Shown here: piece by piece, positions 42,011 through 50,840 of the stretch | Layout: each line of letters starts with the position of its first letter | Numbering within the stretch: position 1 is the first letter of the stretch | DNA from: Deltaproteobacteria bacterium | Lineage (GTDB): Bacteria; Desulfobacterota; JAFDED01 | Length of the DNA stretch: 64,000 nucleotides | Assembly: GCA_019310535.1 (NCBI GenBank) | Contig: JAFDED010000017.1 | Location: forward strand, 1 to 64,000 | Direction of reading: 5' to 3' | Position numbers and translations under genes: made by a program | The notes under the pieces: model-generated | Database searches by the model: none | Seen by the model: the letters and a program-made list of their open reading frames with translations, nothing else | Told to the model about the DNA's origin: nothing

Positions 42011-42829
42011 ATGCCACTGATTACAATTACGAGGAATATTGGATGCGGAGGGACGACAATTGCCACGCGCGTTGCGAAAGAACTCCAATTGGAATTGTAC
42101 GATGATCGCAGACTTGAAGAGGAAGCCACACGAATGGGCTTTCGGCCTGTGGACATGAAAAGTTTGGACGAGAAAGCCCCGGGCCTGTTCGACAGGCTTT
42201 GGGGACAAAAGCCCGAATTGTATCTTGATCTTCTTCAGTCAGTAATCTTTGAGGTGGCCCGTCGCGGACAAGGGATTATCATGGGGCACGGCAGTCAGAT
42301 GCTACTCAGGGATTTCGGATGCGCTTTGCATGTGCGCATTTTCGCCTCCGATGAGTTTCGCATCAATCATCTGGTGAAACAACGGGGCCACAGCCGGGAG
42401 GCTGCCGAGAGCCTGATGCGCAAGAGAGACAATGAGCGCAGGGGTTTCATCCGATACGCTTTTCATATGGACTGGAACGACCCATCCCTGTATGACTTGT
42501 TCATCAACCGCGACAAATTAAGCATCGATTCAGCCGTAAAGCTCATCGTGAAGGCTGCGGGTTCCCAGGAGATCCGGGAGTGCAGCATGACAGCGTTGGA
42601 TTCCATGGAGAGGATGTCCCTGTCCCGAAAGGTCGAAGCGGCGCTCATTAAAAATGACTTCAGCCCTCACGAGTTTCACATCGAAGTGCCTCAAAAAGGG
42701 GTGGCCCGTGTTACGGGATGGACTCACTCGCCCGATGAGAAAGAGCGCGTTGTCGAGGTGGTGAAAGGTGTGCCAGGGGTTTCCGATGTGGAATCAGAGG
42801 TGGCGGTTGTTCCCATGGCTGGTTCGTGA
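42011..42829 (+). CDS. Cytidylate kinase-like protein with C-terminal BON-like domain
   Basis: The N-terminal ~190 residues form a P-loop domain of the cytidylate-kinase-like family: ITRNIGCGGTTIATRVAKEL at the nucleotide site and RDNERRGFIRYAFHMDWND near the lid. The last ~70 residues (LSRKVEAALIKNDF ... GVSDVESEVAVV) match the alpha-beta pattern of a BON domain, which usually binds membranes or other proteins. ATG 42011 has AAAAGGAGG. The combination is uncommon and suggests a regulatory rather than a housekeeping role; the true cmk is at 61752. The next gene starts seventeen bases downstream. Confidence 0.8.
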   Translation: MPLITITRNIGCGGTTIATRVAKELQLELYDDRRLEEEATRMGFRPVDMKSLDEKAPGLFDRLWGQKPELYLDLLQSVIFEVARRGQGIIMGHGSQMLLRDFGCALHVRIFASDEFRINHLVKQRGHSREAAESLMRKRDNERRGFIRYAFHMDWNDPSLYDLFINRDKLSIDSAVKLIVKAAGSQEIRECSMTALDSMERMSLSRKVEAALIKNDFSPHEFHIEVPQKGVARVTGWTHSPDEKERVVEVVKGVPGVSDVESEVAVVPMAGS

Positions 42830-42845
42830 CAAGAGCCTTTGTCTG

Positions 42846-44240
42846 ATGAATTCCCGGCTGTTTCGTCATTGCAGCCGGGCCATGATCCTGGCTTTTGTCC
42901 TCGTCAGTGTGCCTTTTGACCCATCCGCAGCACAGGATAGGGAAGCATCCCTCCGCCTGCGGGCCGAGGGTCAGTACAGGGCTTTGACAGCCGGAGATTA
43001 TGCGGAAGCCCTTGCATACTGCTCGCCCCTTCAGCGCAAAAGAGGACGGATCACAAAGGATGTCATCCGTCGGCGCGCCCTGGACATGCGCCGCTATTTC
43101 AACGACTGGAAAGTGGACGGCGTGCATGTCATGGGGCTGGTGGGCAGGGTATTTGTTTCGGCAATACCCGCGCGGCTGGATGAAAAAGTGCTCAAGCAAT
43201 TGCGTTTGCCCGGGAAGGGGCAAGTGCGGTTCAAGGGGGTGGATCTTTGGCGGTACGAAAACAAAGAATGGGTGGACGTGGAAGACCCCCTGGAGGCCCA
43301 GGAGAATTGGCTCGCCATCCAGTCGCCGGATGCTCCGCCAGAGGCCGAACAAAAAGCCCGGCAGGCCGAATTTCTTCGCCTCTATCGGGAATTCATCCAC
43401 GACCGTCTTGAATGTACCCGCCGACCTGTCCTACCGGTTTCCGACCTCGAAGGTAATGCGGCTCCCTATTATGTAAGCCTTTCGAATCTTTACCTCAAGG
43501 AGCGTCGGAACGTCAGCCTGTCTCCCGATTCCCGGGGAGTAGATCAGGTGATGAAAGGAACGCAGTATCGCCGATGCAGTCTCTTTCCTGCATACTACCG
43601 TGAATGGGAACGCAGGGGCGGGGAGATTCCTCTCCGCCGGGTTTTTCGCGATTACGGCATGGCACTGAAAAAGCGAGGGGATCGGCACCGCAAGGCTCGT
43701 GAGGTGGGCGAAGCCCAACAGAGTTACCGGGCGCTGATCCGCTTTGGCCGGCATCTGTCTGAAGATGCCAGCGTGAGCGGACTGATGGAAACAGGGCTCT
43801 TTCTCCAGATAACCGGCTTCGCTTCCATCATGCCCATAATGCCGAAAAAGGATATTCCTGCTTACAAAGTGCGACTGAAGCTACTGAGGCGTCAGTTCAA
43901 AAGTCTTGGCCGAACTCAGAAACTTCTCCGGGATCTTGAGGGGTACCTTTCTCTGGAGGCACAGGCTTTGGCCGCCTTAACTCTGCACGAACCGGACATT
44001 CGCAAGACCTCCATGCGGGCCCTGGCTACATTGAGCACCAGAGGGGCCTACCTCCACCGGGACGGCCTCCTCATTCCCGTTCTCCTGGAGAATATCCAAC
44101 AGCAGGAACGCGCACGGCAAATGCTGCATAAAGCAGCCATTTCCACGGGTGAATCCTGGTCAAAAAAATATGCCGAATTCGCCCTTCGAACATCCCTTGA
44201 GCAATGGGTCTATGGTCCTGACGGGTCGTTGAAACCTTAA
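42846..44240 (+). CDS. Uncharacterised secreted protein
   Basis: About 464 residues starting with a signal peptide (MILAFVLVSVPFDPSAAQ). The first third resembles a small NTF2-like or DUF4440-like stretch (YRALTAGDYAEALAYCSPLQ ... DGVHVMGLVGRVFVSA), then helical segments rich in Arg and Leu. I recognise no family with confidence. ATG 42846 is used instead of the earlier track start because it gives a clean signal peptide. It is probably co-transcribed with the kinase-like/BON gene. Confidence 0.6.
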   Translation: MNSRLFRHCSRAMILAFVLVSVPFDPSAAQDREASLRLRAEGQYRALTAGDYAEALAYCSPLQRKRGRITKDVIRRRALDMRRYFNDWKVDGVHVMGLVGRVFVSAIPARLDEKVLKQLRLPGKGQVRFKGVDLWRYENKEWVDVEDPLEAQENWLAIQSPDAPPEAEQKARQAEFLRLYREFIHDRLECTRRPVLPVSDLEGNAAPYYVSLSNLYLKERRNVSLSPDSRGVDQVMKGTQYRRCSLFPAYYREWERRGGEIPLRRVFRDYGMALKKRGDRHRKAREVGEAQQSYRALIRFGRHLSEDASVSGLMETGLFLQITGFASIMPIMPKKDIPAYKVRLKLLRRQFKSLGRTQKLLRDLEGYLSLEAQALAALTLHEPDIRKTSMRALATLSTRGAYLHRDGLLIPVLLENIQQQERARQMLHKAAISTGESWSKKYAEFALRTSLEQWVYGPDGSLKP

Positions 44241-44261
44241 TGTAATAGGCCGTTTTTGCTG

Positions 44262-45428
44262 CTATTTAGATCGTGAAGTGAAAAAGTAATCTATAATTCG
44301 TCGCCCGATTGGGGTGAATCGAAATGCGGTCATTTTGGCTCTAAAGGCACGCTCCGGGTTTTTCTTATGCCTGCCGATTATGAGTCCTAACTCCTCCATC
44401 CAGTTCAATACCGCAAATTCCAAAGCGTGTTGTGAAAGCAGAAAAAAATACTCGCCTGACTCGGAGGTGGGCCTGATGTCCAGTTCCGAAAAGACCTCAT
44501 CGAAGAAACTTTTGACCGACACTTCCTCCATCTCAGCAAATTCGCGAAAAATGCATTCCAGATCCGGCTGTAGCCTCTGGAATTCCTCCAGGATACTGTT
44601 GTCATAAAAAAAACTCCAGTTGATCTCGTACCAGAAAATGCAAAAGAGCCGCAAATACCGGGCGGCAGGAGAGAGGGTTAAGAAATGCCTGCCTTTAGCG
44701 GTCAGTTGCAATCGGCTCTTTCTCTTTCGCACATATCTTGCCACGCGGGCCATGGTGTCCAGATAATAAAAATACAGGTAATCCTCTTCTGTGTGTATGA
44801 GAGGGGGCTTCCTAAGGACATGGTCCATGAATGGTCTGCTGATATGGATAAAGCCCTCATCAATGCGGAGAATATCTCTTAGCCGAAAGCACCCTTTGGC
44901 GGGTGTGAGCCGGATTTCGTTCTCTTTCACGTATTCCAGGATGTGGGCAAAATTGCGTAACGTTGGCAGGCTTTCCACGTTCTCGTCCCGGATTATTTCC
45001 CCTGCCATCTCGTCGTTCATCCGAAGCCCCCATTCATAGTTTTGTTCATACCACCGGGACTCGGACAACTCCATAGAAGGATAGCTCTCAACTCGCTTAC
45101 GGTACTTGCTCTGATCCTCAAGGACGGATCGGAAGGGGAGACTGTTTTTTACCACCCCGCTGTACTCCAGAAACTGGAGAAAAAAAGAAAGAGGCGTGAG
45201 CGGGTCCACCTGCGGATTGCACTTGCGAATGTAAAAATCATACAGAAACAATTTGATGTCTACAGGAGTAACCTCATTCAGCCTGTGATCTGTGTAAATG
45301 GAAATGAAATCGTTAAAAGCCTCAATGGGTTGATCATTCATCAAGGCAATCTTGTGGGTCTGAAGCCAGTGGTGAAACTGTCTGATCAGAATCCCTCCCT
45401 CTTCCAATCTTTTTTCCCAATCCCCCAT
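44262..45428 (-). CDS. Uncharacterised protein with winged-helix-like end
   Basis: Soluble protein of about 388 residues, mostly helical, with no signal peptide. The C-terminal part (LNWMEELGLIIGRHKKNPERAFRAKMTAFRFTPIGRRIIDYF) has the look of a winged-helix domain, and a similar LQLTAKGRHFLTLSP occurs in the middle. I do not know the family. The ATG at 45428 is preferred to the TTG at 45479. It converges on the previous gene with 21 bases between the stops. Confidence 0.6.
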   Translation of the reverse strand: MGDWEKRLEEGGILIRQFHHWLQTHKIALMNDQPIEAFNDFISIYTDHRLNEVTPVDIKLFLYDFYIRKCNPQVDPLTPLSFFLQFLEYSGVVKNSLPFRSVLEDQSKYRKRVESYPSMELSESRWYEQNYEWGLRMNDEMAGEIIRDENVESLPTLRNFAHILEYVKENEIRLTPAKGCFRLRDILRIDEGFIHISRPFMDHVLRKPPLIHTEEDYLYFYYLDTMARVARYVRKRKSRLQLTAKGRHFLTLSPAARYLRLFCIFWYEINWSFFYDNSILEEFQRLQPDLECIFREFAEMEEVSVKSFFDEVFSELDIRPTSESGEYFFLLSQHALEFAVLNWMEELGLIIGRHKKNPERAFRAKMTAFRFTPIGRRIIDYFFTSRSK

Positions 45429-45835
45429 CGCCGGGTCACCAAATAATCCTGTTTTGCTCGCTTGAGTTTTTAAACCCAATCCAATACCCGGCCAGGCATC
45501 GAAACCGGCCGAGAGGCACTCTCATTCGCCCTCGATCGCATCATGCTCGGTAGATTTCACGGATAATTCGTTTGCACGCACAATCCCACTGGAGAGTACT
45601 TATTACTATTTGCAAAGCGAAGTAAATTGATGAATGACTGACCGAGATGCTCTTCTTATTTTTCCTTGATTTCCGGGTTTTAAATGACAAAAGAGTCGCA
45701 AAATATGTGCTTAAATAATAGTTAAAATTATTATACGGGATGGTCTTCAGAAGATCAACCCCAACTCCCGCGAGGTATGCCCTTGAACCCCAACGGCGAA
45801 ATGGTTATAGTTATAGTATGAAGGAGGTGGGTTGA

Positions 45836-46018
45836 ATGAACATTCAGTATCGTTTCGAGACGTTCAGTACGGATGCTTCCGAATTTGACAGGAAATTTGG
45901 CGATTTCCTGAATGAAATGAGTCAGCAAGGGTGGCATCACAAGGAGTGTTTTTTCTGTCACGGAGCTGAGCCGAGAAGCGCAAATTATGCCTCTTGCACT
46001 TTCACCAAAATGGTTTGA
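45836..46018 (+). CDS. Small DUF4177-like protein
   Basis: Sixty residues, preceded by an excellent AAGGAGGTGGG site and followed by a terminator, so it is probably expressed. The order of strand, helix and strand (YRFETFSTD, DFLNEMSQQGWHHKECFF, ASCTFTK) resembles the small DUF4177 fold, where the Gly-Trp turn is conserved. The function is unknown. The 356 or so bases upstream hold no gene. Confidence 0.6.
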   Translation: MNIQYRFETFSTDASEFDRKFGDFLNEMSQQGWHHKECFFCHGAEPRSANYASCTFTKMV

Positions 46019-46045
46019 AAGAATGCAAGGGCTTTTTATAGGGAA

Positions 46046-46074
46046 GGACCGGGTATCTTGCACCGGTTCTTTTC
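46046..46074 (+). terminator. Terminator after the small DUF4177-like gene
   Basis: GGACCGG and CCGGTTC form a seven-base-pair stem, followed by TTTTC. Confidence 0.6.
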
Positions 46075-46149
46075 ATTTGAGGAGAAGAAAAAAATAATTT
46101 AAGCTCTTGACATTTGTCCATTAACTTTGATCCCTTATCCTTACAAAGC

Positions 46150-47118
46150 ATGAGACCCTTGCTGGAGATTCGAGATCTTACAGTTCATTTTTTCATGGAA
46201 TATGGCTTGGTACGGGCTGTTGAGGGAGTCGATCTGGACATCGGGAACCAAGAGACCCTTGCTCTGGTGGGAGAGTCCGGATGCGGCAAAAGCGTGACAG
46301 CCCATTCGATTCTTGGGTTGATCCCCAGGCCCTTTGGAAAGGTGGTAGCCGGAAAGGTCCTCTTCAGGGGACGGGATTTGCTGCGCTTGTCTGAAGAGGC
46401 TATGAGCAAAATCAGGGGCAAAGAAATAGCTATCATCTTTCAGGAGCCCATGACCTCGCTTAATCCTGTCTTTACTATCGGATATCAAATCATGGAGGCC
46501 CTTATCAAGCATGAGGGTATGACCAAAAACCGGGCCCGAGAGAGAACCATAGATCTACTCAAATCTGTGGAAATCCCCTGGGCCGAGGAACGCAAAGATC
46601 ATTATCCCCATCAATTGAGCGGGTGAATGCGTCAGCGGGTCATGATCGCCATGGCCATTGCTTGCAATCCTGCACTTCTCATCGCCGACGAGCCGACTAC
46701 CGCCTTGGACGTTACGACACAAGCGCAGATTCTGGCATTGATAAAGGATCTGATCAGCCGCCATGGGATGTCCATGCTTTTTATTACCCATGATCTGGGC
46801 ATTACCATGCAAGTTGCCCAGCGTATAGCAATAATGTATGCAGGGCGAATCTTCGAGACCGGGAGCTTACAACAGATTTTCAAAAACTCCGGGAACCCAT
46901 ATACGAGAGGACTCTTGAGATCCATCCCGAAAATTTACCAGGAACAGAACCGGCTTGTTTCCATTCCCGGCCAAGTTCCGTCCGCCACCGACCTGCCGCG
47001 GGGATGCAAGTTTTACCCACGCTGCTACCTCGCCATAGAACGCTGCCAGGAAGGTGAGCCTATTTTTGAGGTGGAGCCCGGTCATTGGTCCCGGTGCATT
47101 CGCTGGATGGACGTATGA
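46150..47118 (+). pseudogene. DppD/OppD-type ABC ATPase broken by TGA in the signature motif
   Basis: Both halves together make a complete oligopeptide-transporter ATPase: Walker [11 protein letters not shown]-loop FQEPMTSLNP, signature, Walker B LLIADEPTTALDV and the C-terminal cysteine-rich region (CKFYPRCYLAIERC) found in DppD. A single TGA at 46624-46626 replaces the expected second glycine codon of LSGGMRQ (GGA to TGA). The two track ORFs are contiguous and in frame. An inactivating mutation or a sequencing error are the main options. Its stop overlaps the start of the next ATPase gene. Confidence 0.85.
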
Positions 47119-48104
47119 TTGAGGAGAGAAATGCTGTGGCAGCCACAACCAACAACCACGAGCTTCTGCAGGTCGATAGTCTCAAAAAGCATTTTTTTCT
47201 CACAGAAGGGCCTTTCTCAACAAAAAAACGGGTAATCAAGGCTGTGGATGGCGTGAGCTTCACCATTGCCTCCGGCGAAACGCTGGGCCTGGTGGGAGAA
47301 AGCGGGTGCGGAAAATCCACACTCGGCAAGGTGGTCATGGGCCTGATCGAGCCCACGGAAGGGGATGTCTATTTTGATGGAGATCGTATTTTTCGAATGC
47401 CCAGAAGGAAAAGGCGCCAACTCCGACGAAGAATGCAGATCATCTTTCAGGACCCTTATAGCTCGCTGAATCCACGAATGACCGCAGGGTATATTATTGG
47501 CGAGGGACTTCGGATCCATGGACTGGCCTCTGGTGATGCACTGAAACAACGGGTGGAAGAGATGCTCAGCGTTGTCGGGCTGCGCCCTCGGGACGCCGAA
47601 CGATATCCCCATGAATTCAGCGGAGGTCAGCGGCAGCGCATCGGAATTGCACGGGCCTTGGCGTTGAACCCCTCGCTGATCGTGGCCGATGAGCCGGTTT
47701 CCTCTCTAGATGTCTCTATACAAGCCCAAATTCTGAATCTCATCAAGGACTTGAGAGATCAATTCGGGTTGACCTTTTTGTTCATTTCACATGACCTATC
47801 CGTGATATGGCATATGTGCGACCGGGTGGCGGTGATGATGAACGGCAAGTTCGTGGAGATGGCTCCTCGCCAAGAAATTTTCAAGAATCCAGTCCATCCT
47901 TATACCAGATTACTGCGTGATACTGTACCCGTTCCCGACCCCGATGTCTTGAGGGGCAATGTTTCACCACGCGTGGAGCCCAACTGCAATGTGCATGAGC
48001 ATTGCCTTCAGGTACCTGTTCCCTGCCCACGCGAGGACTTTGAGTTGGTAGAATTTTCTGACCATCATTACGTTGCCTGCCATGCAGAACTTTTTAGGGA
48101 TTGA
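47115..48104 (+). CDS. DppF/OppF-type ABC transporter ATP-binding protein
   Basis: Second ATPase of a dipeptide/oligopeptide/nickel importer. Walker A is [11 protein letters not shown], the Q-loop [11 protein letters not shown], the signature FSGGQRQR and Walker [14 protein letters not shown]. The ATG overlaps the stop of the preceding ATPase (ATGA), the normal coupling for dppD-dppF. No permease or binding protein gene is nearby, so this pair is orphaned. The C-terminal ~40 residues carry several cysteines ([14 protein letters not shown]), as is common for this group. Confidence 0.9.
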   Translation: MIEERNAVAATTNNHELLQVDSLKKHFFLTEGPFSTKKRVIKAVDGVSFTIASGETLGLVGESGCGKSTLGKVVMGLIEPTEGDVYFDGDRIFRMPRRKRRQLRRRMQIIFQDPYSSLNPRMTAGYIIGEGLRIHGLASGDALKQRVEEMLSVVGLRPRDAERYPHEFSGGQRQRIGIARALALNPSLIVADEPVSSLDVSIQAQILNLIKDLRDQFGLTFLFISHDLSVIWHMCDRVAVMMNGKFVEMAPRQEIFKNPVHPYTRLLRDTVPVPDPDVLRGNVSPRVEPNCNVHEHCLQVPVPCPREDFELVEFSDHHYVACHAELFRD

Positions 48105-48299
48105 GCCGAACATGCGGTATTAAAGTATATCCGTTTATCTCTTGTTTTCATATAAAGTTAACCTGTTCGATGAATTCATTGGATTCCGCAAGCTGCAAAA
48201 TTGTGTTCCATATAACAAGAATATCTGCTATAAAACATACACGCATGTGATGAAATTGCACTGCAACGCTTCATTGCCATGTCTCATGGAGGGTTATAA

Positions 48300-49706
48300 A
48301 TGATCGAACTGACAGCGGGTCTGGTGATATATTGTGTCCTGCTGGCGGTGATAGGATGGCTGGGCGGCCGAAAGACGCAAGGATTTACCGGATTCACGCT
48401 GGCTGACCGGAAGCTCGGCCTTATTGCCACCACATCGACACTGGCGGCCACATCCATCGGCGCGACCGCCACCATCGTTACCGCCATTTACGTTTACAAA
48501 AAGGGACTGGCCGGTGCGTGGATCGACTGGTCCGGGGCCATCGGTTTCCTGCTTCTGGCCGTTTTTCTGGCGCACCGCGTGCGGAAAATGGGGGTCATCA
48601 CCCTGCCCGAGATCGCGGGTGTATTTTATGGCCCCGTTGTACGTAGGATCGCCTCTTTCCTGGTAATACTGGCGGAACTCGCCTGGCTGGCGCTCCTGAT
48701 TCAAGCATCCCAATTGATCATTTCCTCCTTCGCCGGAGTGCCCCCCGTATATGTGACCATCGGCATCGCGCTCCTGTTCACCGCTTACACGTGCTGGGGA
48801 GGACAGCGAGCCGTGGCATGGAGCGATGTTCTCCAGCTTGGGGTGATGTTCCTGGGAATCGTGGTGGTGGGTGCCCCCATGGCGCTGAAACAGGCGGGAG
48901 GGCTGGCGGGTTTTCCGGACGGCTTCCTCTCCTTCCCCACCAGTCCCTCGGTCTCGGCCCTGAACATTTTCGAGATGTTCATCCTGCTGGGGTTAAGCCA
49001 CCTGGTAGGCTCGGACCTGTATGGGAAATTGCTCAGCGCGCGTGACGAGCGCACCGCCCGCATTGCGTCTGCCTGCGCCGGGGCTGTCAAATTCGTCTTC
49101 GGGGGAGCCGTCATTCTCATCGCCCTGGCGGCGGTGAAAATCATGCCGGGGCTGCCGAACCCTAACGCCATATTCCCCCAGATGATACTGATGATTCTTC
49201 CTTCGCCCCTGGACGGGGTGCTCCTGCTGGGGATGCTGGCAGCCATGATGTCCTCCGCTGACACCGTTCTCCTGACAGCGGCAACGACGTTCTGCAATGA
49301 TCTTGCGCCCGGAAAAAGCTCCGGAGGACAGCCCGGCCTTCGGGAGGTGCGGGTGGTGACCCTGCTGTTCGGCCTGACGGGGCTGCTGATCGCCCTGATC
49401 CTCCAGGACGTCATCGCCATCATGAAGCTCGGCTACACTATATTTGCCGCCGGCCTGATCATCCCGATCCTTGCGGGGTTTTATCGGCACCGCCTCCCCG
49501 TGACCCCTCTGGCAGGAGGATTGGCAATGGTGTTGGGGGGAGGCTGTGCGCTTGTATGGAGATGGGCGGGACAACCCTGGGTGAACCCGGTGGTCATGGG
49601 GACCGGGGCATCCTGCGCGGGCCTGCTCCTGGGGCTGCTGCTATCCAGGAATAAACTGGCGCGGGAAAAAATACATCCCGCCGATGGGACGGCTCAAACA
49701 GAATAA
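48300..49706 (+). CDS. Sodium:solute symporter family protein
   Basis: Membrane transporter of the SSS family with about thirteen helices, 468 residues. The N-terminal helices and the FTLADRKLGLIATTSTLAATSIGA region (quoted in part as LAATSIGATAT) fit the Na+ site and broken TM1, and GLSHLVGSDLYGKLLSARDE is the classic family signature around TM5/6. A GGAGG site lies upstream of ATG 48300. It imports a small organic solute with Na+; the solute is unknown. Confidence 0.9.
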   Translation: MIELTAGLVIYCVLLAVIGWLGGRKTQGFTGFTLADRKLGLIATTSTLAATSIGATATIVTAIYVYKKGLAGAWIDWSGAIGFLLLAVFLAHRVRKMGVITLPEIAGVFYGPVVRRIASFLVILAELAWLALLIQASQLIISSFAGVPPVYVTIGIALLFTAYTCWGGQRAVAWSDVLQLGVMFLGIVVVGAPMALKQAGGLAGFPDGFLSFPTSPSVSALNIFEMFILLGLSHLVGSDLYGKLLSARDERTARIASACAGAVKFVFGGAVILIALAAVKIMPGLPNPNAIFPQMILMILPSPLDGVLLLGMLAAMMSSADTVLLTAATTFCNDLAPGKSSGGQPGLREVRVVTLLFGLTGLLIALILQDVIAIMKLGYTIFAAGLIIPILAGFYRHRLPVTPLAGGLAMVLGGGCALVWRWAGQPWVNPVVMGTGASCAGLLLGLLLSRNKLAREKIHPADGTAQTE

Positions 49707-49787
49707 TCTATGGACTCTCCCAGAGGCCCATCTTTTTACACGATTTTGTGCATCGTTCCTTCATCAAATTGTTATGCCGGCTCCATT

Positions 49788-50351
49788 TCAGAGAGAACAC
49801 TGGTAGTCCATCTGACGGCAAATCCTTTCTCTTGCCTCGCGACCCGCCATCTTCTCGCAAAGATAAAGGCCTAGATCAATAGAGGAGGCGACTTCTCTGG
49901 CAGTAATAATCTCATCTGCATCAACTATTTTCCGGTCCACAACAGAAGGACAAAACCTCCGGAGGTCATTAAAAGCGTTACGATGGGTGGTCGCTGTTTT
50001 CCCTGCCAGAAATTTCGCCGCACCCAGCAGGAGAGAACCGGTGCACACCGAGAGCTTAAACTTGCAAGGCTCAGCACTCCTGAGCCACTGGAGGAACCCG
50101 GCGTCCTCCACCAGCTTCCTTGTGCCGAAGCCGCCCGGAACGATGACCATGTCGTAGTCATGCAGGGGTTCGCCCACTCTGGTGGGTGTGAAGTGAAGCC
50201 CGGTGCTGTCCTTCACCTCTGCCGAATAAGCACAGACTTCCCACTCCAAATCAGGCTTAAAATCCATCGTCCTGAGCCTGGTTACGGGATCGTAGATACC
50301 GATAAAGTCCAGCGCGGTCATCCCCTCGAAAATGACGAATGCAATCTTCAT
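49788..50351 (-). CDS. DJ-1/PfpI family protein
   Basis: Soluble class I glutamine-amidotransferase-like fold, 187 residues. The nucleophile elbow is KLSVCTGSLLLGAA with the active cysteine, preceded by MVIVPGGFGTRK and followed by ATTHRNAFNDL. This pattern is closest to the isocyanide-hydratase and AraC-linked branch of the family. It is a single gene. Confidence 0.9.
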   Translation of the reverse strand: MKIAFVIFEGMTALDFIGIYDPVTRLRTMDFKPDLEWEVCAYSAEVKDSTGLHFTPTRVGEPLHDYDMVIVPGGFGTRKLVEDAGFLQWLRSAEPCKFKLSVCTGSLLLGAAKFLAGKTATTHRNAFNDLRRFCPSVVDRKIVDADEIITAREVASSIDLGLYLCEKMAGREARERICRQMDYQCSL

Positions 50352-50840
50352 GGTCGCTTCCTAAAGATTGACTTGTTTGTGGTTCGTCCTTTCGTCCTTG
50401 TTAGCTTGAAAGGCATTACCGTTTGTCGTACCATATTCTTATACCCCCTTTTGGATTTTACGGTGCTGCCCGCTGGGCGATGATTATATCCCATCTAACC
50501 CATTAATCCAAGAGGGGTTTTTCGTTTTTCAAAGGTCCAATGTCTATTTTAGAGTATCAGGACTTTCTCCGATAATTTCACACGGATCCCCTGGAAATTT
50601 TGGAGTAACTCCTATTTTTTATTTCTTGACATTGACATTATATCATGAGCAAATAAATCATAAACTCATAAACTTCATTAAAAAATATTTTTATTCCTGT
50701 GGTGTTTGCCTTTTCTTATCACAAGGAAGGTGTTTTTATTCCTCACGCCATTATATGGCAAATGCTAAAGAGGTTCATGGTGTCTGAGGCGAGGGTTTAC
50801 AATTACCAGCAGGATCATCTCAAGCCTATGCCAACTATGT
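50352..50840 (+). other. Gene-free stretch
   Basis: About 490 A/T-rich bases between divergent genes. It probably carries promoters for both sides, but I cannot mark one with confidence (TTGACATTGACA near 50633 is only suggestive). Confidence 0.5.

Noticed and set aside
46624-46626. TGA in dppD read as selenocysteine or as a recoded glycine codon
   Set aside because: Many genes in the window end properly with TGA, the position normally holds Gly rather than Cys/Sec, and I see no selenocysteine-insertion-like hairpin claim that can be supported. A nonsense mutation or read error is simpler.
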